From Betaproteobacteria bacterium (lineage in GTDB: Bacteria; Pseudomonadota; Gammaproteobacteria; Burkholderiales; Casimicrobiaceae): DNA of 64,000 nt. Shown here piece by piece: positions 27,654 through 38,401 of this stretch. The notes under the pieces are model-generated. The model saw only the letters and a program-made list of their open reading frames with translations. It was not told where the DNA came from and did no database searches. Within the stretch, counting starts at the first letter, position 1, and each line of letters starts with the position of its first letter. Where the stretch lies: assembly GCA_016716425.1 (NCBI GenBank), contig JADJWJ010000020.1, positions 1 to 64,000 of the forward strand. Reading direction: 5' to 3'. Position numbers and translations under genes: made by a program.

Positions 27654-27668
27654 GTAACAATATGTTAC
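27654..27668. promoter_or_regulatory. Perfect palindrome GTAACA-ATA-TGTTAC upstream of wecB
   Basis: Six-base arms are separated by ATA in an unusually AT-rich pocket of a G+C-rich region, about 140 bp upstream of the wecB start. Shape and position suit a dimeric regulator site overlapping the operon promoter. No known regulator could be assigned. Confidence 0.4.
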
Positions 27669-27729
27669 GAAAGGGACAAGGCCGGCAGGCGTGCGCAGCA
27701 CACGTGGCGCACGTGCCTGCCGGTGAGGG

Positions 27730-27803
<74 letters not shown>

Positions 27804-27914
27804 GTCGCAAGGAACTGCGGGCGACGAGCGTCGTCCGGCGTCGTCGTGCGAGCGTGGATTATAGCCAAGCGCTGCGCGTGCCCGCGCGCGGCCGGGGCCG
27901 CGGGCGCGGCCCGG

Positions 27915-27920
27915 TAGAAT
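27915..27920 (+). promoter_or_regulatory. Probable -10 box (TAGAAT) of the Pat-like gene
   Basis: CGGTAGAATGGC lies 33 bp upstream of ATG 27954 and shares the TAGAATG string with two other promoters in the window. The gene is divergent from the tRNA. Confidence 0.45.
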
Positions 27921-27953
27921 GGCAGCGGCGCCGATCGTCGGCGTCGCCGGTCG

Positions 27954-30572
27954 ATGCGCCACTACCTCTCCCCGCTGTTCGCCCCGAAATCCGTCGCGCT
28001 CGTCGGCGCGTCGGACCGCGTGGGCTCCCTCGGCCGGACCGTGTTCGAGAACCTGCTGTCCGGCCAGTTCGCCGGCGACATCTACGCGGTCAATCCGAAC
28101 CATCGCAGCGTGTTCGGCCGGCGCGCCTACGCGTCGCTCGCGGCGATCGGCAAGCCGATCGACCTCGCGATCATCGCCACCCCCCCGGCGCCGATCGCCG
28201 GGATCCTCGACGACGACCGCGCGCGCCTCGAGACCGCCGTGCTGATGTCGTTCCCCGAGATGGCGGACGCCTCGGCGGCGCGTGCGTGGCGGCGCAACGT
28301 CGCGACGATCGCGAAGCGGCGCGGCATCCGCCTGCTGGGCCCGGGCGCGTTCGGCATCGTGCGCACCGACATCGGCTTGAACGCGACCTTCTGCGCGCCG
28401 ATGGCGCTGCCCGGGCGACTCGCGCTGGTCGCGCAGTCCGGCGCCGTCTGCACGGCGATGCTCGACTTCGCGGCGCCGATGCAGATCGGCTTCTCGACGG
28501 TGATGTCCGTGGGCGGCGGCATCGACCTCGGGTTCGGCGAGCTGCTCGAGGCGCTCGTCTACGATTCCGCCACCGACGGCATCCTGCTCTACGTCGAGAG
28601 CGTCGGTGACGCGCGTACGTTCATGTCCGCGCTGCGCGCGGCGGCGCGGACGAAGCCGGTCGTCGTGCTCAAGGCCGGCCGCTCGCTCGAGCCGCGCCGC
28701 GACGTCGACGACCTCGGCGAGCCCTTCATCGACCACGACGCGGTGTTCGACGCTGCACTCATGCGCGCCGGCACCGTCCGCGCGCAGACGTACACGAAGC
28801 TGTTCGCCGCCGCGCGCATCCTCGCGATGGGCAGGATCCCGCGCGGCAACCGGCTCGCGATCGTCGCGAACGGACGCGGCCCGGGCGTGCTGGCCGCCGA
28901 CTGCGCGGCGGACACCGGCGTCGCGCTGGCGCGCTTCGCGAAGGAAACCGTCGCAGGCCTCGACGCGCTGCTGCCGCCCGAGATTCCGCGCGCGAACCCC
29001 GTCGACGTGCGCGGCGACGCGCAGCCGGCGCGGCTCGCCGCCGCGGTGGCGACCGTGCTCGCCGATCAGAATGTCGACGCGATGCTCGTGCTTCACGTGC
29101 CGCGGCCGATCGTCGGCGCGATCGAGGCGGCCCACGCGGTCGCGGCGGTCGCGCGCGGCTCGGACAAGCCGGTGCTGGGCGCGTGGCTCGGCGCCGTCGA
29201 TCGCACCGACCTGCACGCCGCGCTGGAGGCCGGCGGCGCCGCCAACTTCTTCACGCCGGAGAACGCGGTCGACGCGTTCGCGTTCCTCGCCGCCTACCGG
29301 CGCAACCAGGAGTGGCTGCTGGAAGTCCCGGCCTCGCAGCCCGACCCGGAGCCGCCCGACCTCGCGGCCGCCGAGGCGCTGCGCGCGCGCGCCGCGGCCG
29401 ACGGCGCGCCCGTGTGGGATGCGGAGGCCACCCAGCAGCTGCTGGCCGTGTTCGGCATCGCCACGGCGCCGCTGGCCGAGGTGACGACGGTCGCCGACGC
29501 GCAGGCGGTGGCACGCCGGCTGCGGTATCCCGTCACGCTGACCGTCGCCGGCAGCGAGCCCCCCGTCCAGCGCGCGTGCATCGCGAACGGACGTGCGCTC
29601 GTGCGCGCGTGGAAGGAACTGCGCGCGCAGGTCGTATCGGCGCGGCTCAAGGTCGTCGTCCAGCGCGCGCCGCCGCCCGGCACCACCGGGACCTGCGCGA
29701 TCACGCTGTCCACCGACCCGGTGTTCGGGCCGGTGATCGCCGTCGGCGCCAGCGTGCGCGGCGTCGCCGTGCCGCGCGAGCGCGCGGTGATGCTGCCGCC
29801 GCTCAACCGCCGGCTCGCCCGCGACCTCTTCGCCGCGGCCGGCATTCTGGAGCCCCCCGAGGCGCTGGTGCAGGTCCTGCTGCGCGTGTCCGCGCTGGCG
29901 TGCGCGCTGCCGTGGGTGCGCGCGCTGGCGCTCGACCCGGTGATCGTCGCGCAGGACCACGTCGAGATCCCGGCGGCGCGCGCGCTGGTCGACCCGAAGC
30001 GGAAGCCGCTGCCCGCATACGCGCACATGGCGATCCACCCGTACCCGGTGGAGCTCGAGTCGCGCATCGTGCTGCGCGACGGCACGCAGCTCGCGATGCG
30101 GCCGGTCCGCCCGGAGGACGCGGAACTCGAGCGCCGGTTCATCTCCGCGCTGTCGGAGCAGACGCGCTACTTCCGCTTCTTCTACCGGCTGCACGAGCTG
30201 TCGCCGGCGATGATCGCCCGCTTCACGCAGGTCGACTACGACCGCGAACTGGCGCTGGTCGCGCTGGCGCCCGATCCCGAAGGGCCGGGCGGACAGGCGA
30301 TCGTCGGCATCGCGCGGTCCATCGCGAACCTCGACCACGAGAGCGCCGAGTTCGCCGTCGTCACGGCCGATGCGTGGCAGGGACGGGGGGTCGCGTCGGC
30401 GCTGATGAAGGCGCTGATCGCGTGCGCGAAGAAGCGAGGCTTGCAGCGGCTCGTCGGGACGATACTGCGCGCCAACCAGAACATGATCCGGTTCACGCAG
30501 GGGCTGGGCTTCGCCGTTCGCGACGACCCGGAGGATCCGGAGCAGGTCACGGCCGAGCTGCCGTTGCAGTGA
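27954..30572 (+). CDS. Pat-like fusion of NDP-forming acyl-CoA synthetase and GNAT acetyltransferase
   Basis: This 872-residue protein has a CoA-binding domain (SVALVGASDRVGSLGRTVFE), ligase-CoA/succinyl-CoA-synthetase-like domain (LALVAQSGAVCTAMLDFA, MSVGGGIDLGFGELLEALV), ATP-grasp-like domain from about 460 to 680, and C-terminal GNAT domain (LRDGTQLAMRPVRPEDAE, AVVTADAWQGRGVASALM, TILRANQNMIRFTQGLGF). This is the layout of Pat/YfiQ protein lysine acetyltransferases, which inactivate acetyl-CoA synthetase and similar enzymes. The catalytic His loop of true ligases (SHTGALAG) is replaced by DLGEPFIDHDAVFDAA near residue 265, so the synthetase half probably senses rather than catalyses. Confidence 0.88.
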   Translation: MRHYLSPLFAPKSVALVGASDRVGSLGRTVFENLLSGQFAGDIYAVNPNHRSVFGRRAYASLAAIGKPIDLAIIATPPAPIAGILDDDRARLETAVLMSFPEMADASAARAWRRNVATIAKRRGIRLLGPGAFGIVRTDIGLNATFCAPMALPGRLALVAQSGAVCTAMLDFAAPMQIGFSTVMSVGGGIDLGFGELLEALVYDSATDGILLYVESVGDARTFMSALRAAARTKPVVVLKAGRSLEPRRDVDDLGEPFIDHDAVFDAALMRAGTVRAQTYTKLFAAARILAMGRIPRGNRLAIVANGRGPGVLAADCAADTGVALARFAKETVAGLDALLPPEIPRANPVDVRGDAQPARLAAAVATVLADQNVDAMLVLHVPRPIVGAIEAAHAVAAVARGSDKPVLGAWLGAVDRTDLHAALEAGGAANFFTPENAVDAFAFLAAYRRNQEWLLEVPASQPDPEPPDLAAAEALRARAAADGAPVWDAEATQQLLAVFGIATAPLAEVTTVADAQAVARRLRYPVTLTVAGSEPPVQRACIANGRALVRAWKELRAQVVSARLKVVVQRAPPPGTTGTCAITLSTDPVFGPVIAVGASVRGVAVPRERAVMLPPLNRRLARDLFAAAGILEPPEALVQVLLRVSALACALPWVRALALDPVIVAQDHVEIPAARALVDPKRKPLPAYAHMAIHPYPVELESRIVLRDGTQLAMRPVRPEDAELERRFISALSEQTRYFRFFYRLHELSPAMIARFTQVDYDRELALVALAPDPEGPGGQAIVGIARSIANLDHESAEFAVVTADAWQGRGVASALMKALIACAKKRGLQRLVGTILRANQNMIRFTQGLGFAVRDDPEDPEQVTAELPLQ

Positions 30573-30678
30573 CCGGCCGCGCGGCCGCGTGCGCGGCCCG
30601 CGGAATAACCGGGACCGTGCCGCTGTTGTCGCTTGACCGGGCGTGCCCGCGGGGGACGCCGGCCAACGGAGATGATCG

Positions 30679-31326
30679 ATGAGGATTGCCACCATCGCGG
30701 CCGCTGCCGCATTCGCCGCGGCGACCGCGACCGCGCACGCGCAGCAGGCGAACATGAGCTTTTTCGTCACGAGCACCGGCTCCGGCAAGGGCGCCGACTT
30801 CGGCGGACTTGCCGGGGCCGACGCGCATTGCCAGAAGCTCGCGGCCGCCGTTGGCGCCGGCGGCAAGACGTGGCGCGCCTACCTGTCGACCCAGGCGGCC
30901 GGCGGCGTGGCGGCCGTCAACGCGAAGGAGCGCATCGGCCGCGGCCCGTGGCAGAACGCGAAGGGCGTGGTCGTCGCGAAGGACGTCGCCGAGCTGCACG
31001 GCAGCAACAACCTGACGAAGCAGACGGCGCTCGACGAGAAGGGCGCGGTCGTGAACGGCCGCGGCGACACGCCGAACCGGCACGACATCCTGACCGGCAC
31101 GCAGGCCGACGGCACGGCGTTCCCGCCGGGCGAGGACCGGACGTGCGGCAACTGGACGAAGAGCGGAGAGGGCTCCGCGTTCGTCGGCCACCACGACCGC
31201 ACGGGCCTCGACACCAGCCCGCCCGCGCTGTCGTGGAACACGTCGCACCCGTCGCGCGGCTGCAGCGACGACGCGCTCAAGGCGACCGGAGGCGCCGGGC
31301 TCCTGTACTGCTTCGCGGCGAACTGA
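30679..31326 (+). CDS. Secreted lectin-like protein
   Basis: This 215-residue protein has a clear signal peptide (MRIATIAAAAAFAAATATAHA). The mature part resembles a family of small exported proteins usually labelled lectin: MSFFVTSTGSGKGADFGGLA, ADAHCQKLAAAVGAG, TWRAYLSTQ, RIGRGPWQNAKGV, TCGNWTKSGEGSAFVGHHDR and HPSRGCSDDALKATGGAGL. It has four cysteines, enough for two disulphides. The ligand is unknown. It is monocistronic and followed by a strong hairpin terminator. Confidence 0.75.
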   Translation: MRIATIAAAAAFAAATATAHAQQANMSFFVTSTGSGKGADFGGLAGADAHCQKLAAAVGAGGKTWRAYLSTQAAGGVAAVNAKERIGRGPWQNAKGVVVAKDVAELHGSNNLTKQTALDEKGAVVNGRGDTPNRHDILTGTQADGTAFPPGEDRTCGNWTKSGEGSAFVGHHDRTGLDTSPPALSWNTSHPSRGCSDDALKATGGAGLLYCFAAN

Positions 31327-31348
31327 CGCGTCCGACAGCACCAACGAG

Positions 31349-31372
31349 AACGCCCCGGCTTGCCGGGGCGTT
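31349..31372 (+). terminator. Hairpin terminator after the lectin-like gene
   Basis: AACGCCCCGG and CCGGGGCGTT form a perfect 10-bp stem with a four-base loop, 23 bp after the stop. No long T tract follows, but the stem is strong. Confidence 0.75.
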
Positions 31373-31380
31373 GTCGTTCG

Positions 31381-31654
31381 CGGTTGCGTAGCGCTACTCG
31401 CTCCCTCCGCGTGCTGGTGGCGTGGTGCGACGGTCGGCGTGGTCGGTCGCCGCGAACTCGTCCCGCGACGCGCCCTTGGCGGGGTGGGGGGGGGGGGGGG
31501 ACCGGTGGGGGGGCACTCGCACGCCCCCGGGCCTGCGCGGGGCTGCGCCCCGCGCGCGGGACTGCTCCCCCGTGGGCGGGGGTGCGACGGTCGGGTGGTC
31601 GGTGCGCGAACTGTCCGCACGGCCCGGCCTGCGCGGGCGCGCCCCGCGCGGGAC
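31381..31654. repeat. Gene-free G-rich segment with a degraded direct repeat
   Basis: This stretch between the terminator and the rpoD stop has no gene. It holds G runs of up to 14 (31485-31500) and two imperfect copies of a block beginning GTGCGACGGTCGG (about 31425 and 31588) and ending CCCCGCGCGGGACT-like (about 31555 and 31640). Like the tract at 16722 it may contain sequencing error. It would also cover the rpoD operon terminator. Confidence 0.55.
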
Positions 31655-34096
<2,442 letters not shown>

Positions 34097-34201
34097 GGTC
34101 ATCCTTGGGTCACGATCGGTGTCGCGCGGTCGGGGCGGGCGACCGCGCGCTGCGGCGCACCCCTCCCGTACGTGGGTAATTGGGGCCGGCGCAGGAAAAC
34201 C

Positions 34202-36046
34202 TCAAATGATATCACGCGCGGGTCCCTCGAACGACGGGTCGGCGGCGGGCTCGGCGGGCAGCGGCGGCGCCCGCTCGGCCATCCGCTGCCGGACGTAGTC
34301 GAGCTGCTGTAGCCGCTTCGTCTCCTCCGGCGCGACCGCTTCCGCCTGCGGCGCCGGATGCCCGCTGCGGCGGGCGTTCTGCCACCACCGGGCGAGGCCG
34401 TCGCGGACCTCGGCCTCGATCGCCTGGTCGTCGAGCTGATGGTCCTCGGCGGCGGCCAGGACAGAGGCCAGCACCGGCTCGTGCGGCGTCCCGGCGAACG
34501 TCTGGAGGATGGCGGCGGTGTTGAGCGGGCTCTCGGCCTGCGCGCAGTGCGCGACCAGCGCCGCCAGCGTGGCCGCCTCGAGCGTCGAAGCGTCCGGGTG
34601 CGGGAACGGCAGCGTCTTTGCCAGTCCCGGCTGCAGCAGCAGCCCGCGGATCAGCTGCCGCGCGAGCGACGGCGGCCGGCGTGCGGGTCCGCGCCGCAGC
34701 TGCGGGCGAGCGGGAACCGGAATGGTCGCCGGGCGGCCCGGACGGTCGGTCGCATCGCCGCCGGTGCCGGCAGGCATGGCCAGCAGGCCCCGCAACTCGG
34801 GATCGGGCAGGCCCGTCAATTCGGACAGGCGACGGCGCAGGATCGCGGACAGGACGGGGGCGCCGATCTCGGCCAGCAGCGGCCGGGCCGCGGCGACCAA
34901 TGCCGCGCGGCCTTCCGGCGACGCCGGCGGATGCCTGATGGCCAGTTCGGCCAGCAGGAACTCGGACAGCGGGACCGCCTGCGCGACCGCCTGCTCGAAC
35001 GCCGCACGGCCGCGCTTGCGGACGAAATCGTCGGGGTCCTCGCCGTCGGGCAGGAACAGGAACGACGCGTTCTTGCCGTCGGCGAGCACCGGCAGCGTGT
35101 TCTCCAGCGCGCGCCACGCCGCCTTGCGGCCGGCGGCGTCCCCGTCGAAGCAGAACACGACCGAATCCGTCAGGCGGAACAGCTTCTGCGCATGCACGGG
35201 CGTGGTCGCGGTACCCAAGGTGGCCACGACGTACTCGATGCCGTGCTGCGCGAGCGCGACGACGTCCATGTAGCCCTCGACGACGACCACGCGGCCGGCG
35301 TCGCGGATCGCGTTGCGCGCGAGGAAGAGCCCGTAGAGCTCGCGGCCCTTGGAAAACACGGGCGTCTCCGGCGAGTTCAAGTACTTGGGCTCGCCGGCGC
35401 CCAGCACACGGCCGCCGAAGCCGATGACGCGGCCGCGGCTGTCGTGGATGGGGAACAGCACCCGGTCGCGGAAGCGGTCGTAGCGCTTGCCGGCGTCGCC
35501 GGTGACGACGAGCCCCGCGGCGTCGAGCGCCGGCGCGTCGTAGTGCGGGAACGCGGCGGCGAGTCCCTGCCACGCGTCCGGCGCATAGCCGATGCCGAAG
35601 CGCGCGGCGATCTCGCCGGTCAGGCCGCGCGACTTCAGGTACTCGATGGCGTGCGGAGAGTCCTTGAGCTGCGCTCGGTAGAAACGCGCCGCCGTGAGCA
35701 GCACCTCGTTGAGGTCGTCCGCCTCTTGGCGCTTCTCCCGCTCGCCGGGGCGCTCGACGCGCGGCACGGTCAGGCCGGCGTCGCGCGCGAGCTCGTCCAC
35801 CGCGTCCGGAAACGACTTGCCGGCGTGCTCCATCAGGAAGCCGATGGCCGTGCCGTGCGCGCCGCAGCCGAAGCAGTGGTAGAACTGCTTGGTCGGGCTC
35901 ACCGAGAACGACGGCGTCTTCTCGCTGTGGAACGGGCAGCAGGCGACGTAGTTGGCGCCCGCCTTCTTGAGCGGGACGTGGCGGTCGATCACGTCGACGA
36001 TGTCCACCCGGGACAAGAGCGTCTGGATGAAGTCGTTCGGGATCAT
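34202..36046 (-). CDS. dnaG: DNA primase DnaG
   Basis: This primase of about 614 residues starts at ATG 36046 (MIPNDFIQTLLSRVDIVDVI). It has the zinc-binding domain CCPFHSEKTPSFSVSPTKQF and YHCFGCGAHG. Next is the TOPRIM core with VVVEGYMDVVALAQHG, ATLGTATT and FCFDGDAAGRKAAWR, then the DnaB-interacting C-terminal helical domain. It makes RNA primers for replication. A perfect TATAAT box upstream (36131-36136) suggests its own promoter inside the operon, and the gap to yqeY is filled with three tandem repeats. Confidence 0.96.
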   Translation of the reverse strand: MIPNDFIQTLLSRVDIVDVIDRHVPLKKAGANYVACCPFHSEKTPSFSVSPTKQFYHCFGCGAHGTAIGFLMEHAGKSFPDAVDELARDAGLTVPRVERPGEREKRQEADDLNEVLLTAARFYRAQLKDSPHAIEYLKSRGLTGEIAARFGIGYAPDAWQGLAAAFPHYDAPALDAAGLVVTGDAGKRYDRFRDRVLFPIHDSRGRVIGFGGRVLGAGEPKYLNSPETPVFSKGRELYGLFLARNAIRDAGRVVVVEGYMDVVALAQHGIEYVVATLGTATTPVHAQKLFRLTDSVVFCFDGDAAGRKAAWRALENTLPVLADGKNASFLFLPDGEDPDDFVRKRGRAAFEQAVAQAVPLSEFLLAELAIRHPPASPEGRAALVAAARPLLAEIGAPVLSAILRRRLSELTGLPDPELRGLLAMPAGTGGDATDRPGRPATIPVPARPQLRRGPARRPPSLARQLIRGLLLQPGLAKTLPFPHPDASTLEAATLAALVAHCAQAESPLNTAAILQTFAGTPHEPVLASVLAAAEDHQLDDQAIEAEVRDGLARWWQNARRSGHPAPQAEAVAPEETKRLQQLDYVRQRMAERAPPLPAEPAADPSFEGPARDII

Positions 36047-36130
36047 CACCGGGCGGTGCAAGGGGCGCACGTCCCTCTCCGGTCGGGAGAACCCGCCGGT
36101 CGGGCGTGCGCTGCGTCGGGGGATAACCCG

Positions 36131-36136
36131 ATTATA
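36131..36136 (-). promoter_or_regulatory. TATAAT -10 box upstream of dnaG
   Basis: The minus strand reads TTGCCTATAATCGGG, a perfect -10 hexamer about 85 bp before the dnaG ATG. A convincing -35 is not seen. An internal promoter for dnaG-rpoD is usual in macromolecular-synthesis operons. Confidence 0.45.
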
Positions 36137-36205
36137 GGCAACGGCTGCGCCCGCGAAAGGGCAGCAATTGTCGGGCCAGCGACGGGTGCCGCGCGTCGGT
36201 GGCAG

Positions 36206-36432
36206 CGGCGATCGAAGGGCCGCTCCCGAGATCGCGCCCCCCTCTGGGGGGAGACGCGCGCAGCGCGTTGCGGGGGGAACCTGAACGGCGATCGAAGGGC
36301 CGCTCCCGAGATCGCGCCCCCTCCGGGGGAGACGCGCGCAGCGCGTTGCGGGGGAACCTGAACGGCGATCGAAGGGCCGCTCCCGAGATCGCGCCCCCTC
36401 CGGGGGAGACGCGCGCAGCGCGTTGCGGGGGC
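36206..36432. repeat. Three tandem 77-80-bp palindromic repeats between yqeY and dnaG
   Basis: Units starting GATCGAAGGGCCGCTCCCGA recur at 36210, 36290 and 36367, each with a C5-TCC-G5-type hairpin and the ACGCGCGCAGCGCGTTGC palindrome. The head GAAGGGCCGCTCCCGAGA is identical to that of the ureA/ureB repeats although the rest differs. No ATGA coupling is preserved here. With 36047-36205 it fills the 391-bp gap between dnaG and yqeY, in which no gene is seen. Confidence 0.88.
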
Positions 36433-36437
36433 CTGAG

Positions 36438-36884
36438 CTACCCAGCGAGCCGCGCCTTCACCTTGGCGGAGACGGCCGTCATGTCGGCGCGGCCGGCGAG
36501 CTTCGGCTTGAGAATGCCCATCACCTTGCCCATGCCGGCGGGGCCGGCCGCGCCAGTCGCGGCGACAGCGGCCGCGATCAGCGCGTCGATCTCGGTCTCG
36601 GCAAGCTGCTGCGGCAGGTAACCTTGCAGCACCTCGAGCTCCGCCTGCTCGGTGGCGACCAGGTCCGGCCGCTTGCCCGCCTCGAACTGCGCGATGGAGT
36701 CGCGGCGCTGCTTGACCATCTTGTCGATCACGGCGAGGACGTCGCCGTCGGTCAGCACCTTGCGCTCGTCGACCTCGCGCTGCTTGATGCCGGCCAGCAG
36801 CAGCCGGATCGTGGACAGCCGCGCGGCCTCGTGCGCGCGCAGCGCGCTCTTCATGTCCTCGGTGATGCGGTCCTTCAGCGTCAT
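36438..36884 (-). CDS. yqeY: GatB/YqeY domain protein
   Basis: This 148-residue helical protein starts MTLKDRITEDMKSALRAHEA and continues RLSTIRLLLAGIKQREVDER, DVLAVIDKMVKQRRDSI, LQGYLPQQLAETEID and MGKVMGILKPKLAGRADM. Its domain resembles the tail of the GatB subunit of tRNA-dependent amidotransferase. The exact role is unknown, but it is standard between rpsU and dnaG in this lineage. Confidence 0.92.
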   Translation of the reverse strand: MTLKDRITEDMKSALRAHEAARLSTIRLLLAGIKQREVDERKVLTDGDVLAVIDKMVKQRRDSIAQFEAGKRPDLVATEQAELEVLQGYLPQQLAETEIDALIAAAVAATGAAGPAGMGKVMGILKPKLAGRADMTAVSAKVKARLAG

Positions 36885-36897
36885 GACGTTGTCCTGG

Positions 36898-36914
36898 TAA
36901 GGGTCAGACCCTTA
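36898..36914. repeat. GGGTCTGACCC-type palindrome
   Basis: TAAGGGTC-A-GACCCTTA is a perfect palindrome with 8-bp arms just upstream of the yqeY start. The same element recurs at 38352-38401 and 57232-57284. Confidence 0.8.
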
Positions 36915-36936
36915 CGGGATCGGGGGTAAACAAAAA

Positions 36937-36956
36937 GGGGCGAATCGCTTCGCCCC
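36937..36956 (-). terminator. Rho-independent terminator after rpsU
   Basis: On the minus strand GGGGCGAAGCGATTCGCCCC forms an 8-bp stem with a four-base loop and is followed by TTTTTG. It lies 31 bp after the rpsU stop and would attenuate read-through into yqeY-dnaG-rpoD, as known for rpsU in other bacteria. Confidence 0.85.
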
Positions 36957-36987
36957 TCTTCGCAGGGTACGGTCCGGCGGACCGGCT

Positions 36988-37200
36988 TCAGAAGAGCTTC
37001 GGCGGCAACTGCTGGCTGCGGATGCGCTTGTAGTGGCGCTTCACGGCCGCGGCCTTCTTGCGCTTGCGTTCCGCGGTCGGCTTCTCGTAGAACTCGCGCG
37101 CGCGCAGTTCGGTCAGCAGACCGGTCTTCTCGATCGTGCGTTTGAAACGGCGCAGCGCGGCCTCGAAAGGCTCGTTCTCGCGGACACGGATGCTCGGCAT
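36988..37200 (-). CDS. rpsU: 30S ribosomal protein S21
   Basis: This is a complete 70-residue bS21: MPSIRVRENEPFEAALRRFK, RTIEKTGLLTELRAREFYEK and a very basic C-terminus (KRKKAAAVKRHYKRIRSQQL). It is first gene of the macromolecular-synthesis operon, divergent from tsaD. Confidence 0.97.
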   Translation of the reverse strand: MPSIRVRENEPFEAALRRFKRTIEKTGLLTELRAREFYEKPTAERKRKKAAAVKRHYKRIRSQQLPPKLF

Positions 37201-37255
37201 GTAGGAATTCCTCGGATTTCGGTCGCCCCGGGGGGCGGTTCATCGACAGCCCGAC

Positions 37256-37261
37256 ATCATA
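37256..37261 (-). promoter_or_regulatory. -10 box (TATGAT) of rpsU
   Basis: Read on the minus strand, TATGAT lies about 56 bp upstream of the rpsU ATG. An identical hexamer on the plus strand at 37292 serves tsaD. Confidence 0.45.
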
Positions 37262-37291
37262 GCCGATCGGCGACGCGGCGGCAAGCCCCTG

Positions 37292-37297
37292 TATGAT
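37292..37297 (+). promoter_or_regulatory. -10 box (TATGAT) of tsaD
   Basis: CTGTATGATCGG lies 23 bp before ATG 37320. The in-frame ATG inside this hexamer (37293) is therefore unlikely to be the start, which supports ATG 37320. Confidence 0.45.
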
Positions 37298-37319
37298 CGG
37301 GCTTTTTGCTTCGCCCGTC

Positions 37320-38360
37320 ATGCTCGTCCTCGGCATCGAGACCTCCTGCGACGAGACCGGGGTGGCCGTCTACGACACCGCCCGCGGCCTCGTTGCGCAC
37401 GCGCTGCACTCGCAGGTCGCCATGCATCGGGACTTCGGGGGTGTGGTCCCCGAGCTGGCCTCGCGCGACCACGTCCGGCGCGTCGTGCCGCTGGCCGAGC
37501 GCGTGCTGGGGGAGGCGGGGCTTGCGCTGGCCGACCTCGACGGCGTCGCGTACACGCAGGGGCCCGGGCTCGCCGGCGCGCTGCTGGTCGGCGCGGGGGT
37601 GGCGACGGCGCTGGCGTATGCGCTGCGGATCCCGGCGGTGCCCGTCCATCACCTCGAAGGGCACCTGCTGTCACCGCTGCTCGGGCAGCCGCGCCCGGAG
37701 TTCCCGTTCGTCGCGCTGCTCGTCTCCGGCGGTCACAGCCAACTGTTCGACGTCGCCGGCGTGGGGCGCTACCGGCTGCTCGGCGACACGCTGGACGACG
37801 CGGCCGGCGAGGCGTTCGACAAGACGGCGAAGCTGCTGGGATTGCCCTACCCCGGCGGGCCGGCGCTGGCGGCGCTCGCCGAGGCCGGCGTGCCCGGCGC
37901 GGTCAAGCTGCCGCGGCCGATGCTCAGTTCCGGCGATCTCGACTTCAGCTTCTCCGGGCTCAAGACGGCGGTGCTGACGCTTGCGCGCAAGGAGGCATCC
38001 GGCGCCGCGCCCGATACGCTCGCCCCGGCGCGCAAGGCCGACATCGCGCGCGAGTTCCAGCAAGCGGTCGTGGACGTGCTGGTGGCGAAGTCGGTGGCGG
38101 CGCTCGCCACCACGGGGCGACGGCGGCTGGTCGTCGCCGGCGGCGTCGGCGCCAATCGCGACCTTCGCGCGCGGCTCACCGCCACGGTGCGTGCGCGCGA
38201 CGGCGAGGTGTACTTTCCGGACCTCGCGTTCTGCACGGACAACGGCGCGATGATCGCGCTCGTCGGCGCGCTGCGGCTCGCCGCCGGGGGCGCCTTCGAC
38301 TACTCGTTCGTCGTGCGGCCCCGCTGGGACCTTGCGTCCGTCGCGCCCGTAGGGGTCTGA
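37320..38360 (+). CDS. tsaD: tRNA threonylcarbamoyladenosine synthase subunit TsaD
   Basis: This 346-residue Kae1/TsaD starts MLVLGIETSCDETGVAVYDT. Metal-binding HHLEGHLLSPLL, ATP-site VSGGHSQLFDV, GEAFDKTAKLLGLPYPGGPA, FSFSGLKTAVL and VAGGVGANRDLR are all present, with FCTDNGAMIA near the end. It transfers threonylcarbamoyl to A37 of ANN-reading tRNAs. The last residues (PVGV) and stop codon lie in a GGGTCTGACCC palindrome. Confidence 0.96.
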   Translation: MLVLGIETSCDETGVAVYDTARGLVAHALHSQVAMHRDFGGVVPELASRDHVRRVVPLAERVLGEAGLALADLDGVAYTQGPGLAGALLVGAGVATALAYALRIPAVPVHHLEGHLLSPLLGQPRPEFPFVALLVSGGHSQLFDVAGVGRYRLLGDTLDDAAGEAFDKTAKLLGLPYPGGPALAALAEAGVPGAVKLPRPMLSSGDLDFSFSGLKTAVLTLARKEASGAAPDTLAPARKADIAREFQQAVVDVLVAKSVAALATTGRRRLVVAGGVGANRDLRARLTATVRARDGEVYFPDLAFCTDNGAMIALVGALRLAAGGAFDYSFVVRPRWDLASVAPVGV

Positions 38361-38401
38361 CCCTTAACATGCACTTTAGTGCATGTTAAGGGTCAGACCC
38401 C
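38352..38401. repeat. Perfect 23-bp inverted repeat at the tsaD/hydrolase junction
   Basis: Arms of 23 bp, each containing GGGGTCTGACCC and CATGCAC, flank a four-base loop (TTTA). The TGA in each arm is the stop codon of a convergent gene: tsaD at 38358-38360 and the hydrolase at 38395-38393. The hairpin would also work as a bidirectional terminator. Confidence 0.92.

Noticed and set aside
36206..36432. CRISPR array (also considered for 22713-22935 and 4349-4504)
   Set aside because: Units are contiguous tandem copies without unique spacers, no cas genes are present, and the hairpins match intergenic palindromic repeats.
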